Source: Hydrogenophaga pseudoflava | GTDB lineage: Bacteria > Pseudomonadota > Gammaproteobacteria > Burkholderiales > Burkholderiaceae_C | Direction of reading: 5' to 3' | Length of the DNA stretch: 64,000 bases | NCBI RefSeq assembly: GCF_031020795.1 | Contig: NZ_JAVHJP010000004.1 | Location: 316,073-380,072 of the forward strand | Translations under genes and position numbers: made by a program | Part shown: positions 53,053 through 62,206 of the stretch, one piece after another | Numbering within the stretch: the stretch's first letter is position 1 | Layout of the letters: each line of letters opens with the position of its first letter | The notes under the pieces: model-generated | The model's input: the letters and a program-made list of their open reading frames with translations, nothing else | The model's database searches: none | What the model was told of the DNA's origin: nothing

Positions 53053-54033
53053 TCAGATCACGAACACCGACGAACCGGTGGTCTGGCGCGATTCGAGGTC
53101 GCGGTGCGCCTGCTGCGCGTCTTCGAGTGCGTAGCGCTGGTGGATGTCGATGCGGATGCGGCCGGCCGCCACGTGGCCGAACACCTCGGCCGCGAGTTCG
53201 GCCTTCTCGGCCGGGTCGGCGATGTAGTCGGCCAGGGCCGGGCGCGTCAGGTAGAGCGAACCCTTCATGGCCAGCAGGTTGGGGTTGAAGCCCTCGATGG
53301 GACCGCTGGCCGTGCCCACGCAGACCATCAGGCCGCGGCGCTTGAGCGAATCGAGCGAGGCCATGAAGGTGCTCTTGCCCACGCTGTCGAACACCACGTC
53401 CACGCCCTTGCCACCGGTGAGTGCCTTGACCCGCGCGGCCACGTCCTCGTGGCTGTAGTTGATGGTGTGGGTGCAGCCGTGGGCGCGGGCCACCTCGGCC
53501 TTGGCGTCGGTCGACACGGTGCCGATCACGGTGATGCCCAGCAGCTTCGCCCACTGCGAGACGATCAGTCCCACGCCGCCGGCCGCGGCGTGCAGCAGCA
53601 GCGTGTCGCCGGCCTTGAACGGGTGGATGCGGCGCATCAGGTAGGCCGAGGTCAGGCCGCGCATGGTCATGGCGGCGGCGGTCTCGAAGCCGATGGCCTC
53701 GGGCAGCCGGATCAGCGGCGCGGCCGGGATCAGCCGTTCGGTGCTGTAGGCGCCCAGGGTGTTGAGGAAGCCGGTGTAGGTGACGCGGTCGCCCACGGCC
53801 ACGTTCGTGACACCTTCGCCGATGGCCTCGACCACGCCGGCCGCCTCGACGCCCATACCAGCGGGCAGGGGCATGGGGTAGGTGCCGTTGCGGAAATAGG
53901 TGTCGGCGTAGTTCAGGCCGACGGCGGCGTGCCGCAGGCGGACCTGGCCCGGACCGGGTTCGCCGACCTCGACCTGTTCGAGCTCCAGCACCTCGGGGCC
54001 GCCGGTGCGGTGCATGCGGATGGCTGTGGCCAT
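53053..54033 (-). CDS. Quinone oxidoreductase (QorA-type, MDR)
   Basis: 326 residues. MDR without zinc: RMHRTGGPEVLELEQV, GLNYADTYFRNGTYP, GMGVEAAGVV, and the NADPH loop HAAAGGVGLIVSQWAKLLG; GGKGVDVVFDSVG and KRRGLMVCVG confirm the ZTA1/QorA family. It reduces quinones or enoyl substrates. First gene of the operon; an AraC-element copy (54124-54151) lies 91 bases upstream of its start. Confidence 0.9.
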   Translation of the reverse strand: MATAIRMHRTGGPEVLELEQVEVGEPGPGQVRLRHAAVGLNYADTYFRNGTYPMPLPAGMGVEAAGVVEAIGEGVTNVAVGDRVTYTGFLNTLGAYSTERLIPAAPLIRLPEAIGFETAAAMTMRGLTSAYLMRRIHPFKAGDTLLLHAAAGGVGLIVSQWAKLLGITVIGTVSTDAKAEVARAHGCTHTINYSHEDVAARVKALTGGKGVDVVFDSVGKSTFMASLDSLKRRGLMVCVGTASGPIEGFNPNLLAMKGSLYLTRPALADYIADPAEKAELAAEVFGHVAAGRIRIDIHQRYALEDAQQAHRDLESRQTTGSSVFVI

Positions 54034-54123
54034 GGGGGGTGTCTCCTTCGTGCGTTCGGGGCGCCGGGTGTCCGGGCCATGGAGCGCATCGTAGAAGTCA
54101 CCGCTGTTTGTCGCTTGTCAAAA

Positions 54124-54151
54124 TGGGACACGAACTTTCGAATCTGGGACA
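54124..54151 (-). promoter_or_regulatory. AraC-operator copy 1 (upstream of qor)
   Basis: TGGGACA at 54124-54130 and TGGGACA at 54145-54151 (21 bases apart), with ACTTTCGAA between. It is 24/28 identical to the reverse complement of 55197-55224. It lies between the araC stop (54153) and the divergently oriented qor start (54033), where the operon promoter must be. Confidence 0.7.
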
Positions 54152-54152
54152 G

Positions 54153-55193
54153 TCAGGGTTCACCCTGACGCACCGCCGCTTTCGCCTTTTCCTGTGCGCG
54201 CCAGGCGGTGACGCTGCAGCCGAAGGTGTGGCGGAACCAGTGCGAGAACGCGGCGGGCGCTGCAAAGCCCAGGAGCTGCGCCACCTCGGACAGCGGCAGG
54301 TCGCTGTCCTGCACCTGGCGCAGCACCAGCTCGGAACGCACCGACTGCAGCAGCGTGGCGAAGCTCTCGCCTTCGCGCGCCAGGTGGCGGTGGACGGTGC
54401 GGCGGTCCACGCCCAGGTGCTGCGCCACCTGTTGCGAGGTGCAGCGTCCGCCGGGCAGCAGGGCGGCCACCAGTTGCTGCACCGTGGCCTTGGTGCTCTG
54501 GTGGCGGCCCGAAAGCGCGCGGTCCAGGTACTGCCGCGCGAAACGCGCCATCTCGGGGTTGTTGCCGGGCAGCGGGGTCTGCAGGTCGGCGGCGGTGCAG
54601 ACGATGCCGTTGAACTCGCCGTTGAAGTCCACCGCGGTGCCGAAGAAGGCCTTGTGTGCCTTGGTGTCCATCGGCGGCCGGTGCTTGAAACAGACGCGCA
54701 CCGGCTTCCACGGCCCGCCCAGCAGCTCGCGCACGATGCGATACATCACTCCCACCGCCAGCTCCATCGACTGCCGCGTGCTGGACGGCTGGTCGACCAG
54801 CAGCTCCTCGCGGATGATCACCATGGGACCATGGTCTTCCACGCGTGTGAGCAGCGAGGCGTTGAGCAGGCGCAGGTAGCGGCAGAGCGTGTCCAGCGCG
54901 GCGCGCGCGGTCGGCTCTTCCTTGAGCACCAGGCTGATGGGGCCGAGGTTCGCCAGGTGGCGCCGCGCCGCCATGCGAAGGCCGAAGTCGTCCACCCCGC
55001 TGGCCTGCGCGCTGTCTTCCAGCAGGGCGCGCACGGCGGCGGCGCTCAGCGGTGTCTCGGGGTCGTCCAGCGCGCGCGGCGAGAGGCCGGCCTTGCGCAG
55101 CAGGGCGCGCGCGTCCAGTCCCAGCGACTGCGCCAGATCGACGTAGCCGGCGAGGCTGGCGCTGCGCACGACAGGCACGTAGGGGTAATCCAT
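54153..55193 (-). CDS. AraC-family regulator with N-terminal PF12625 domain
   Basis: 346 residues, ATG at 55193. The N-terminal 1-230 has the arabinose-binding-like domain (OruR/ORDL type): YPYVPVVRSASLAGYVDLAQSLGLD, and VEDHGPMVIIREELLVDQPSSTRQSMELAVG; the C-terminal 240-340 has two HTH motifs: CTSQQVAQHLGVDRRTVHRHL and LPLSEVAQLLGFAAPAAFSHWFRHTFG. It probably controls both the qor operon and the tctC gene; copies of its putative operator are at 54124 and 55197. Confidence 0.9.
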   Translation of the reverse strand: MDYPYVPVVRSASLAGYVDLAQSLGLDARALLRKAGLSPRALDDPETPLSAAAVRALLEDSAQASGVDDFGLRMAARRHLANLGPISLVLKEEPTARAALDTLCRYLRLLNASLLTRVEDHGPMVIIREELLVDQPSSTRQSMELAVGVMYRIVRELLGGPWKPVRVCFKHRPPMDTKAHKAFFGTAVDFNGEFNGIVCTAADLQTPLPGNNPEMARFARQYLDRALSGRHQSTKATVQQLVAALLPGGRCTSQQVAQHLGVDRRTVHRHLAREGESFATLLQSVRSELVLRQVQDSDLPLSEVAQLLGFAAPAAFSHWFRHTFGCSVTAWRAQEKAKAAVRQGEP

Positions 55194-55196
55194 GAA

Positions 55197-55224
55197 TGTC
55201 CCAGTTTCGAAAGTAGTTGTCCCA
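55197..55224 (+). promoter_or_regulatory. AraC-operator copy 2 (between araC and tctC)
   Basis: TGTCCCA at 55197-55203 and 55218-55224, with TTCGAAAGT between, the reverse complement of copy 1 with four mismatches. It begins three bases before the araC start codon. A further TTGGACA at 55226-55232 makes the right half an imperfect palindrome. Confidence 0.75.
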
Positions 55225-55331
55225 ATTGGACAAGCACAGTCGGGTGGTGCGCACCTAGTATTTGCCCCACGGTCCGACACCCGGGCCGCGACAGGCCCGC
55301 CCGATGGCCTGCGCCACACTGGAGACACGCC

Positions 55332-56312
55332 ATGACAGCCTTCCGCTTCTCGCCGCTGCGCCGCACCGTCTGCGCTGCCGCCCTCGCGCTCACCCTGCCG
55401 GCCGCCATGGCCTGGACCGACAAACCCGTGCGCATGCTGGTGCCCGCGCCGGCCGGCGGCACCATGGACGTGGTGGCCCGCATCGTGGCCGACCAGCTCG
55501 CCGCCGACATCGGCCAGCCGGTGGTGGTGGAAAACAAGCCGGGTGCCGGCGGCGCCATCGCGGTGCAGGCCATGCTCGCCGCGCCGCCCGACGGCCACAC
55601 CATCATGATGACGGCGAGCAACATCCTCACCGAGATCCCGCACGTGATGAAGACGGCCTTCGACCCGCTCAAGGACGTCAAGCCGGTGACCGCCATCGCG
55701 CGTGCCACCATGGTGATGGTCGGCGCGCCCAGCGTGCCGGCCAAGGACGTCAAGGGCGTGGTGGCCTGGGTCAAGGCCCATCCGGGCAAGGTCAGCTTCG
55801 CCTCCTACAGCGCCGGCACCAGCTCGCACTACGCCGGCATGATCCTCAACCAGAAGGCCGGGCTGGACATGCAGCACGTGCCCTTCGCCGGCTCGCCGCC
55901 CGCGCTGGCCCAGCTCATGGGCGGGCAGGTGCCGCTGATGTTCGACGGCATGGCCACGTCCAAGAAGATGATCGAGGCCGGCAAGATCCAGGCCTTCGGC
56001 GTGGCGGCCAGGAAGCGCTCGCCCCACCTGCCGGACGTGCCCACCATGGCCGAACAGGGCTACCCCGATGTCGACTTCAGCAACTGGGTCGGCATCATCG
56101 TCGCGAGCGGCGTGCCGTCGGCCATGGTGCAGAAAATCAACGCCGCGGTGGACAAGACGGCGGCCTCGCCCAAGGTGCGCGACCGCCTGCTGGCGGCGGG
56201 CTTCGACGCGGGCGGTGACGAGAGCGCCGAGCAGATGGCGCAGTCGCTGCGTGCCGACTTCGAGCGCAACGCGGCCATCGTCAAGAGCTTCGACATCAAG
56301 CTCAACCAGTGA
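55332..56312 (+). CDS. Bug/TctC-family periplasmic solute-binding protein
   Basis: 326 residues, ATG at 55332 with GGAGACACGCC upstream. Signal peptide at 1-28 (CAAALALTLPAAMAW). Bug signatures: KPVRMLVPAPAGGTMDVVARIVADQL, VVVENKPGAGGAIAVQAM, and LPDVPTMAEQGYPDVDF. It binds a carboxylate in the periplasm and probably serves a tripartite-type transporter elsewhere; no TctAB is beside it. The yeiH-type gene begins 17 bases later (or overlaps its stop at 56309 if started there). Confidence 0.92.
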   Translation: MTAFRFSPLRRTVCAAALALTLPAAMAWTDKPVRMLVPAPAGGTMDVVARIVADQLAADIGQPVVVENKPGAGGAIAVQAMLAAPPDGHTIMMTASNILTEIPHVMKTAFDPLKDVKPVTAIARATMVMVGAPSVPAKDVKGVVAWVKAHPGKVSFASYSAGTSSHYAGMILNQKAGLDMQHVPFAGSPPALAQLMGGQVPLMFDGMATSKKMIEAGKIQAFGVAARKRSPHLPDVPTMAEQGYPDVDFSNWVGIIVASGVPSAMVQKINAAVDKTAASPKVRDRLLAAGFDAGGDESAEQMAQSLRADFERNAAIVKSFDIKLNQ

Positions 56313-56329
56313 ACCCGCTGGTGCAGCCG

Positions 56330-57364
56330 ATGAGCACATCCCTTGCACGCCCGGGCTGGCCCCGGCTGCGCGCCCACGCGGGCGAGCTGGGCCCTGGCGT
56401 CACCCTCAGTGCCGTGGTGGCGGTGGCGGCCATGGCCCTGGGCGCGCACTACGGCGCGCCGGTGATGCTGTTCGCGCTGCTGCTGGGCATGGCACTGAAC
56501 TTCCTCTCGGCCGAAGGCAAGGCCGGGCCCGGCATCCAGTTCACCGCGCGCACCCTGCTGCGCCTGGGCGTGGCCCTGCTGGGGCTGCGCATCACCGTGG
56601 CGCAGGTGGCGGCGCTGGGCTGGTCGCCGGTGCTGATGGTGCTGGTCTCGGTGGCCGCGACGATTGCGGTGGGCATGGTGCTGGCGCGGCTGATGGGCTT
56701 CCGCCTGTTCTTCGGCCTGCTCACCGGTGGTGCGGTGGCCATTTGCGGCGCGTCGGCGGCGCTGGCGCTGTCGGCGGCCATGCCGGCCCACCCGCTCAAG
56801 GAGCGCGCCACGCTGTTCACCGTGATCGGCGTGAGCACGCTCTCGACGCTGGCCATGGTGCTCTACCCCATGCTCACCCACGCGCTGGACATGCCGCCGG
56901 TGATGGCCGGCTTCTTCATCGGCGGCACCATCCACGACGTGGCCCAGGTGGTCGGTGCGGGCTACAGCCTGTCGCACGACGCGGGCGACGCGGCGACCCT
57001 GGTCAAGCTGATGCGGGTGGGGATGCTGCTGCCAGTGATCGCGCTGGCGGCGGTGCTCGCGCGGCGCTATGAGCGTGAGCAGGGCGGCGATGCGCCCGCC
57101 GGCCCGCGTCCGCCGTTGCTGCCCTGGTTCGCGGTGGCCTTCGCCGTGCTGGTGCTGGTCAACAGCAGCGGCTGGCTGCCGGCGGCGCTGGTGCAGGCGG
57201 GGCAGGGCGCGTCGCAGTTCCTGCTGGTGGCGTCGATGGCGGCCATCGGCATGAAGACCCAGCTGCGCGAGATCGTCACCGTGGGCTGGAAGCCGGTGGC
57301 GCTGATGGTGCTGGAGACGGCCTTCCTTGCGGCGCTGTTCTGGGGGCTGCTGCAGCTGCCGTAG
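56330..57364 (+). CDS. YeiH/UPF0324 family putative sulfate exporter
   Basis: 344 residues, ATG at 56330; a GTG at 56309 overlapping the tctC stop would add seven residues. About ten membrane helices of the PF03601 family: LLLGMALNFLS, GRT-like FTARTLLRLGVALLGLRITVAQV (family signature), GGAVAICGASAALALSA and GFFIGGTIHDVAQVVGAGYS. Some family members accompany sulfonate-degradation genes and are proposed sulfate exporters. Its position next to TauD suits an organosulfur role; unproven. Confidence 0.82.
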   Translation: MSTSLARPGWPRLRAHAGELGPGVTLSAVVAVAAMALGAHYGAPVMLFALLLGMALNFLSAEGKAGPGIQFTARTLLRLGVALLGLRITVAQVAALGWSPVLMVLVSVAATIAVGMVLARLMGFRLFFGLLTGGAVAICGASAALALSAAMPAHPLKERATLFTVIGVSTLSTLAMVLYPMLTHALDMPPVMAGFFIGGTIHDVAQVVGAGYSLSHDAGDAATLVKLMRVGMLLPVIALAAVLARRYEREQGGDAPAGPRPPLLPWFAVAFAVLVLVNSSGWLPAALVQAGQGASQFLLVASMAAIGMKTQLREIVTVGWKPVALMVLETAFLAALFWGLLQLP

Positions 57365-57421
57365 CCCGGCGCCCCATACCCGCGCCACTACACTTCCGGG
57401 TTCACACGGAAGGGGAATCCC

Positions 57422-58135
57422 ATGGGCGCGCAATGGAAAGCCAAACACAAGGACATCGCGGCGAACGCGAAGGGCAAGCTGTTCGGCAAGCTGGTCAAGG
57501 ACATCATCATCGCGGCCCGCAACGGCGCCGACCCCGCGGCCAACGCCCGTCTGCGGCTGGTGGTCGAGCAGGCGCGCAAGGTGTCCATGCCCAAGGACAC
57601 GCTGGAGCGCGCCATCAAGAAGGGCGCCGGCCTCACCGGTGAGGCGGTGCACTACGAGCACGTGATCTACGAAGGCTTCGCGCCGCACCGCGTGCCGGTG
57701 ATGGTGGAGTGCCTGACCGACAACGTGAACCGCACCGCGCCCGAGATGCGCGTGCTGTTCCGCAAGGGCCAGCTGGGCACCAGCGGCTCGGTGTCCTGGG
57801 ACTTCGACCACGTGGGCATCATCGAAGCCGAAGCCACAAACAAGGACGCCGACGCCGAGGTCGCGGCCATCGAGGCCGGCGCGCAGGACTTCGAGCCCGC
57901 CGACGAGGAGGGCGTGTGCACCTTCCTCACCGACCCGACCGACCTTGATCTGGTCAGCCGCGCGCTGCCGGCCCAGGGCTTCACCGTGCTCTCGGCCAGG
58001 CTGGGCTACCAGCCGAAGAACCCGGTGGACCCGGCCAGCCTGAGCGCCGAGGCGCTGGAGGAGGTGGAGGCCTTTCTGGCGGCGCTGGACGAACACGACG
58101 ACGTGCAGAACCTCTTCGCCGGGCTGGGCGGATGA
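57422..58135 (+). CDS. YebC/PmpR-family transcription factor
   Basis: 237 residues, ATG at 57422 after CGGAAGGGGAATCC. Starts [18 protein letters not shown], the YebC signature (MAGHS-like in E. coli; here the GAQWK form of the YeeN/paralogue group), with the [19 protein letters not shown] and [20 protein letters not shown] blocks. It binds DNA or, in recent work, the ribosome at polyproline stalls. Overlaps the next gene by four bases (ATGA). Confidence 0.88.
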   Translation: MGAQWKAKHKDIAANAKGKLFGKLVKDIIIAARNGADPAANARLRLVVEQARKVSMPKDTLERAIKKGAGLTGEAVHYEHVIYEGFAPHRVPVMVECLTDNVNRTAPEMRVLFRKGQLGTSGSVSWDFDHVGIIEAEATNKDADAEVAAIEAGAQDFEPADEEGVCTFLTDPTDLDLVSRALPAQGFTVLSARLGYQPKNPVDPASLSAEALEEVEAFLAALDEHDDVQNLFAGLGG

Positions 58136-59565
58136 TGGTCTGGCGGCTCGTCCGGTGGACCGGCATCGCGCTGCTGGTGCTGCTCATCGGTGTGCCGGTG
58201 GCGTTCGCCGTCGCCTTCCTCGGCATCCAGGAAGCGAGCGAACGCCAGTGGCTGGGCCAGGCGCCGCAGCACGCCGCCATCGACGTGCGTTCGCGCGAGC
58301 CGCACGCGGTGGCGCTGCTGGACGTGGGCTTCGACTCGCTGGCTGCCCGACTCAAGCTCATCGAGGAGGCGAAGGAGTCGATCGAGCTGGAGTTCTTCAT
58401 CTACGAACTCGACGAATCCAGCCGCCTGATCAGCCAGGCGCTGGCGCGCAAGGCGGCGCAGGGCGTGAAGGTGCGCATCCTGGTGGACTTCGCGATGCCG
58501 GTGTTCAAGCTCGCGCCGCAGGTGGCGCGCACGCTGGAGCAGGCGGGCGTGCAGGTGCGCTACTACAACACCTCGGGCATCGCGCGCTTCTTCGCCATGC
58601 AGCACCGCACCCACCGCAAGCTGCTGGTGGTGGACCGGCGGAAGGCCATCGTCGGCGGCCGCAACATCGGCAACGACTACTTCGACCTCTCGCCCCACTA
58701 CAACTTCCTCGACAGCGACCTGCTGATCCAGGGGCCGGTTGCAGGCGCCATCGTCGACAGCTTCGAGCTGTACTGGGCGTCCGACTGGGTGACCCACCCC
58801 CGGGACATCGCGGTGGACGAGACCGATGCGCCGCGCATCAACCTGCTCGGCAACCGCACGGTGGCCGAGGAGCGCATCAGCGCCGAGCTGCGGCAGCACA
58901 CCGCGGCGCCGCGGTTCAGCACCTGCCGCGACACCCACTTCGTCACCGACTACCCCGGCTCGGGCGTGGAGCGGCGCAAGGTCTACACGGCCATTGCTGC
59001 ATTGGTGCAGGAGGCGAAGACGAACATCGTGGTCGAGAGCCCTTATCTGGTGCTGCGCGACGACGGCGTGGCGCTGATGCAGGGGGTGCTCAAGCGCGGC
59101 GTGACGCTGCAGTTCCTCACCAACACCCTGCATTCCACCGACGCGTTCTACGCCGTCGCCAGCCTGGCCGACTCGCTGGACCGTTTCTCGCTGGCCCATC
59201 TGGAAGTCTGGGGCTACGACGGCCGGCCGCTGAAGCAGAACGCCCGCCCGCCGGCGTCCCAACGCTGGGGTGTGCACGCCAAGCGCGCCGTGTTCGACGA
59301 CCGCACCGTGGTGGTCGGCACCTACAACATGGACCCCCGCTCGGCCAACCTCAACTCCGAGCTGATCGTGATCTGCCGCGACAACCCCGAGCTGGCCGCG
59401 GCGATGACCGCCAGCCTGAAGGCGCGGCTGGCGCAGTCGCGCGCCATCACCGGTACCCCGGGCGCGCGCGGCTACGACGCGCTGGTCGAAGGCGCGGAGC
59501 CGGACACCATCTTCCAGATGCGCATGGTCCGGCCCTTCGCCAGCTTCCTGGACTTCCTGCTGTAA
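58132..59565 (+). CDS. Phospholipase D/cardiolipin synthase-like protein
   Basis: 477 residues, one N-terminal membrane anchor (8-30). Two HKD motifs: [16 protein letters not shown] (~165) and [15 protein letters not shown] (~380), each with the catalytic His and Lys. A C-terminal segment includes [13 protein letters not shown]. Resembles ClsC/YmdC. It would make or remodel cardiolipin in the inner membrane. Translationally coupled to the YebC-type gene. Confidence 0.88.
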   Translation: MMVWRLVRWTGIALLVLLIGVPVAFAVAFLGIQEASERQWLGQAPQHAAIDVRSREPHAVALLDVGFDSLAARLKLIEEAKESIELEFFIYELDESSRLISQALARKAAQGVKVRILVDFAMPVFKLAPQVARTLEQAGVQVRYYNTSGIARFFAMQHRTHRKLLVVDRRKAIVGGRNIGNDYFDLSPHYNFLDSDLLIQGPVAGAIVDSFELYWASDWVTHPRDIAVDETDAPRINLLGNRTVAEERISAELRQHTAAPRFSTCRDTHFVTDYPGSGVERRKVYTAIAALVQEAKTNIVVESPYLVLRDDGVALMQGVLKRGVTLQFLTNTLHSTDAFYAVASLADSLDRFSLAHLEVWGYDGRPLKQNARPPASQRWGVHAKRAVFDDRTVVVGTYNMDPRSANLNSELIVICRDNPELAAAMTASLKARLAQSRAITGTPGARGYDALVEGAEPDTIFQMRMVRPFASFLDFLL

Positions 59566-59572
59566 GCGCCGC

Positions 59573-60457
59573 TCAGGCCGCGGCGCGCTGCTCGCCCAGG
59601 CGGCCGTCGCGGAAATCGGCCAGCGCCTGGTAGATCTCGTCGGTGCTGTTCATCACGAACGGACCGTACTGGGCGATGGGCTCGTTCAGCGGCTGGCCGG
59701 CGATCAGCAGCGCTTTGGCGTCGGCGCTGGCCTCGATGCGCACGCCGTCGCTGGCCGGGTCGTTGGCCAGCAGCGCCATGCGCTGCACCGGCACCGACGT
59801 GCCGTTCACGCTCACCTCGCCTCGGTAGACGTAGACGAAGGCGTTGTGCGTGCCCGGCAGCGCCTGCTCGAAGTGCGAGCCCGCGCCCAGGTGCAGGTCC
59901 AGGTACAGCGGCTGGGTGACTTCGCGCGTCACCGCGCCGGTCACGCCGTGGCTCTCGCCGGCGATCACCGTCACCGCCACGCCTTCGGGCGTGGTGAACT
60001 GCGGCAGGTCGGCGTTGGCGAAGTCGCGGTACCAGGGCGGGCACAGCTTGTCGCGCGCGGGCAGGTTCAGCCAGAGCTGGAAGCCTTCCATCAGGCCTTC
60101 TTCCTGCTGCGGAATCTCGGAATGGACCACGCCGTGGCCGGCGGTCATCCACTGCACGCCGCCGTTTTCCAGCAGGCCTTCGTGGCCGGCGCTGTCCCGG
60201 TGCAGCATGCGGCCCGCGATCATGTAGGTGATGGTCTCGAAGCCGCGGTGCGGATGGTCGGGGAAGCCGGCGATGTAGTCGTCGGCCTGGTCGCTGCCGA
60301 AGGCGTCGAGCATCAGGAACGGGTCCAGCCGGCGCTGCAGGTTCTGCGTCAGCACGCGGGTGAGCTTGACGCCCGCACCGTCGGAGGTGGGTATGCCCGC
60401 CACCAGCCGCTCGACGCGGCGGGGCTGCTGCAGGCGGGGGGTGAGGGTGGCGGTCAT
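59573..60457 (-). CDS. Pirin family protein
   Basis: 294 residues, ATG at 60457 with AGGAGATCGCC upstream. Bicupin; N-terminal metal site in FPDHPHRGFETITYMI (His pair), GGVQWMTAGHGVVHSE (His/Glu), QLWLNLPARDK, and the C-terminal cupin YLDLHLGAGSHFEQ. Bacterial pirins are quercetinase-like or act on redox regulation. It is downstream of azoR on the same strand (67 bases), so it may share its mRNA. Confidence 0.9.
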   Translation of the reverse strand: MTATLTPRLQQPRRVERLVAGIPTSDGAGVKLTRVLTQNLQRRLDPFLMLDAFGSDQADDYIAGFPDHPHRGFETITYMIAGRMLHRDSAGHEGLLENGGVQWMTAGHGVVHSEIPQQEEGLMEGFQLWLNLPARDKLCPPWYRDFANADLPQFTTPEGVAVTVIAGESHGVTGAVTREVTQPLYLDLHLGAGSHFEQALPGTHNAFVYVYRGEVSVNGTSVPVQRMALLANDPASDGVRIEASADAKALLIAGQPLNEPIAQYGPFVMNSTDEIYQALADFRDGRLGEQRAAA

Positions 60458-60524
60458 GGCGATCTCCTGAAGGGCGGGGTGTTCAAAAGAGCGGCCACCC
60501 CGCGCGGCCGCGGTGGAAGCGTGT

Positions 60525-61124
60525 TCAGCCGATGGCGGCGGCCAGGTCGGCCTCGGCCTGGGCAAAGCCCTTGGCGGCGGCCTCGGGGCCCATGTTCAGG
60601 CCTTCGGCGTAGATCAGGCGCACGTCGGTCAGGCCCAGGAAGCCCAGCACCGTCTTGAGGTAGGGCGTCTGGCTGTCGTGCGGCTGGTCGCGGTAGAGGC
60701 CGCCGCGGGCCAGCGCCAGGTAGACCGTCTTGCCCTTGACCAGGCCTTCGGGGCCCTTCTCGGTGTAGCGGAAGGTCACGCCGGCGCGGGCGACGGCATC
60801 GATCCAGGCCTTGAGCTGCACCGGCACGCCGAAGTTGTACATCGGCACGCCCAGCACGATGGCGTCGTGTGCCTGCAGCTCGGCGATCAGCGCGTCGTAC
60901 TCGGCCACCAGGGCGGCCTGGCCGGCGCTGCGCTGTTCGGCGGGGGTGAACAGGGCGCCCAGGGCGGTTTCGTCCAGCACGCTCACCGGGGTGGTGCCCA
61001 GGTCGCGCAGGGTGACGGTGCTGCCCGGGTGGGCAGCCACCAGGCGTTCGCTCACGTTGTTGGCGAGCTTGGTGGAGTTGCCGGCTTCGCGGCGGGGGCT
61101 GGCGTTGATCTGCAGAATCTTCAT
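60525..61124 (-). CDS. azoR: FMN-dependent NADH azoreductase
   Basis: 199 residues. Flavodoxin-like fold: [21 protein letters not shown] (phosphate loop), [18 protein letters not shown] (FMN-binding) and [17 protein letters not shown]. Reduces azo dyes and quinones with NADH. Divergent from the LysR gene with 95 bases between starts; a likely target of that regulator, with pirin downstream. Confidence 0.92.
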   Translation of the reverse strand: MKILQINASPRREAGNSTKLANNVSERLVAAHPGSTVTLRDLGTTPVSVLDETALGALFTPAEQRSAGQAALVAEYDALIAELQAHDAIVLGVPMYNFGVPVQLKAWIDAVARAGVTFRYTEKGPEGLVKGKTVYLALARGGLYRDQPHDSQTPYLKTVLGFLGLTDVRLIYAEGLNMGPEAAAKGFAQAEADLAAAIG

Positions 61125-61190
61125 GGCGGGCTCCTGGACGGGGTGTTGGGGGTTACGACCATTGGTTGATCGATGGACTCAACTTTATGG

Positions 61191-61199
61191 ATTGCCAAT
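61191..61199 (+). promoter_or_regulatory. LysR-type half-palindrome between azoR and its regulator
   Basis: ATTG-C-CAAT at 61191-61199, with related ATTGGTTGAT at 61161-61170. Both starts are within 100 bases. Could be the LysR-family binding site (T-N11-A-like spacing) for the azoR promoter. Confidence 0.4.
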
Positions 61200-61219
61200 G
61201 CCCCTGAAAAGCCGTTGAA

Positions 61220-62188
61220 ATGGATAAGATTGTTTCCATGGTGGAACAATCAATGCGCGAATGTGGTCCGGACGCCATCGAGCCGACCGACCTGCTCATC
61301 TTTGCCCGCGTGGCCGAACTGGGCAGCTTCAGCCAGGCCGCGGTGCGCCTGGGCCTGCCCAAGTCCACGGTCTCGCGCCGCGTGGCCGCGCTGGAACGGC
61401 TGATGGGCGAACGCCTGCTGCTGCGCACCACGCGGCGCCAGTCGCTCACCGAGTTCGGCCTGCAGCTGCTGGAACACGCGCGGCAGGTGGTGGCCGAGCT
61501 GGAGGCGGTGCACAGCCTGCGCGAGCAGCGCCGCGCCGCGCCCAGCGGCCGGCTGCGCGTGTCCATGCCCAGCGACTTCGCCAACCTGATGCTGGCCGAC
61601 AGCCTGGCCGCCTTCACCGCGCTGCACCCGGCCATCACGCTCGATCTGGACCTCTCGCCGCGCCGGGTCGACCTGCTGGGCGAAGGCTTCGACGTGGTGG
61701 TGCGCATGGGCGAGCTGTCCGACGACAACCTGCTGGTGGCCACGCGGCTGGCGGTGTTTGCCAACGGGCTGTATGCCGCGCCGGGCTATCTGCAGGCGCG
61801 CGGCGAGCCGCAGCACCCCGACGATCTGGTCGGCCACACCGCGCTGCGGCTGCTGCGCGGCAACGGCGAGCCCGCCGTCTGGCCGCTGCGCCGGGGCGAT
61901 GAGCGATGGTCCGCGGTGCCGAGCGGGCAGGTCAGCGCCAATTCGCCCGAGCTGCTGATGCGCATGGCGCGCGCCGGCGCCGGCATCGCCGCACTGCCCA
62001 CCCATTTCGCCGAGGAAGCGGTGAACGCCGGCCAGTTGCGCCGCGTGCTGCCCGACTGGTGCCTGCCCGAAGCGCCGGCCTGGGCGGTCTACCCGGGGCG
62101 CAAGCTGGTGCCGCCCAAGACCCGCGCCTTTGTCGACATGCTCAAGGCCGCGCTCGCGCGCTGCGACTCGGCGCGCAGCGGCATCTGA
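61220..62188 (+). CDS. LysR-family transcriptional regulator
   Basis: 322 residues, ATG at 61220. N-terminal winged helix LLIFARVAELGSFSQAAVRLGLPKSTVSRRVAALERLMGERLLLRTTRR (~25-75), C-terminal substrate-binding domain (~105-310). The pattern LPKSTVSRRV is that of the CrgA/azoR-activator subgroup. Presumed to regulate the divergent azoR-pirin genes in response to quinone or azo stress. Confidence 0.93.
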   Translation: MDKIVSMVEQSMRECGPDAIEPTDLLIFARVAELGSFSQAAVRLGLPKSTVSRRVAALERLMGERLLLRTTRRQSLTEFGLQLLEHARQVVAELEAVHSLREQRRAAPSGRLRVSMPSDFANLMLADSLAAFTALHPAITLDLDLSPRRVDLLGEGFDVVVRMGELSDDNLLVATRLAVFANGLYAAPGYLQARGEPQHPDDLVGHTALRLLRGNGEPAVWPLRRGDERWSAVPSGQVSANSPELLMRMARAGAGIAALPTHFAEEAVNAGQLRRVLPDWCLPEAPAWAVYPGRKLVPPKTRAFVDMLKAALARCDSARSGI

Positions 62189-62206
62189 ACCCGGGCCTGC
62201 GGGCGT

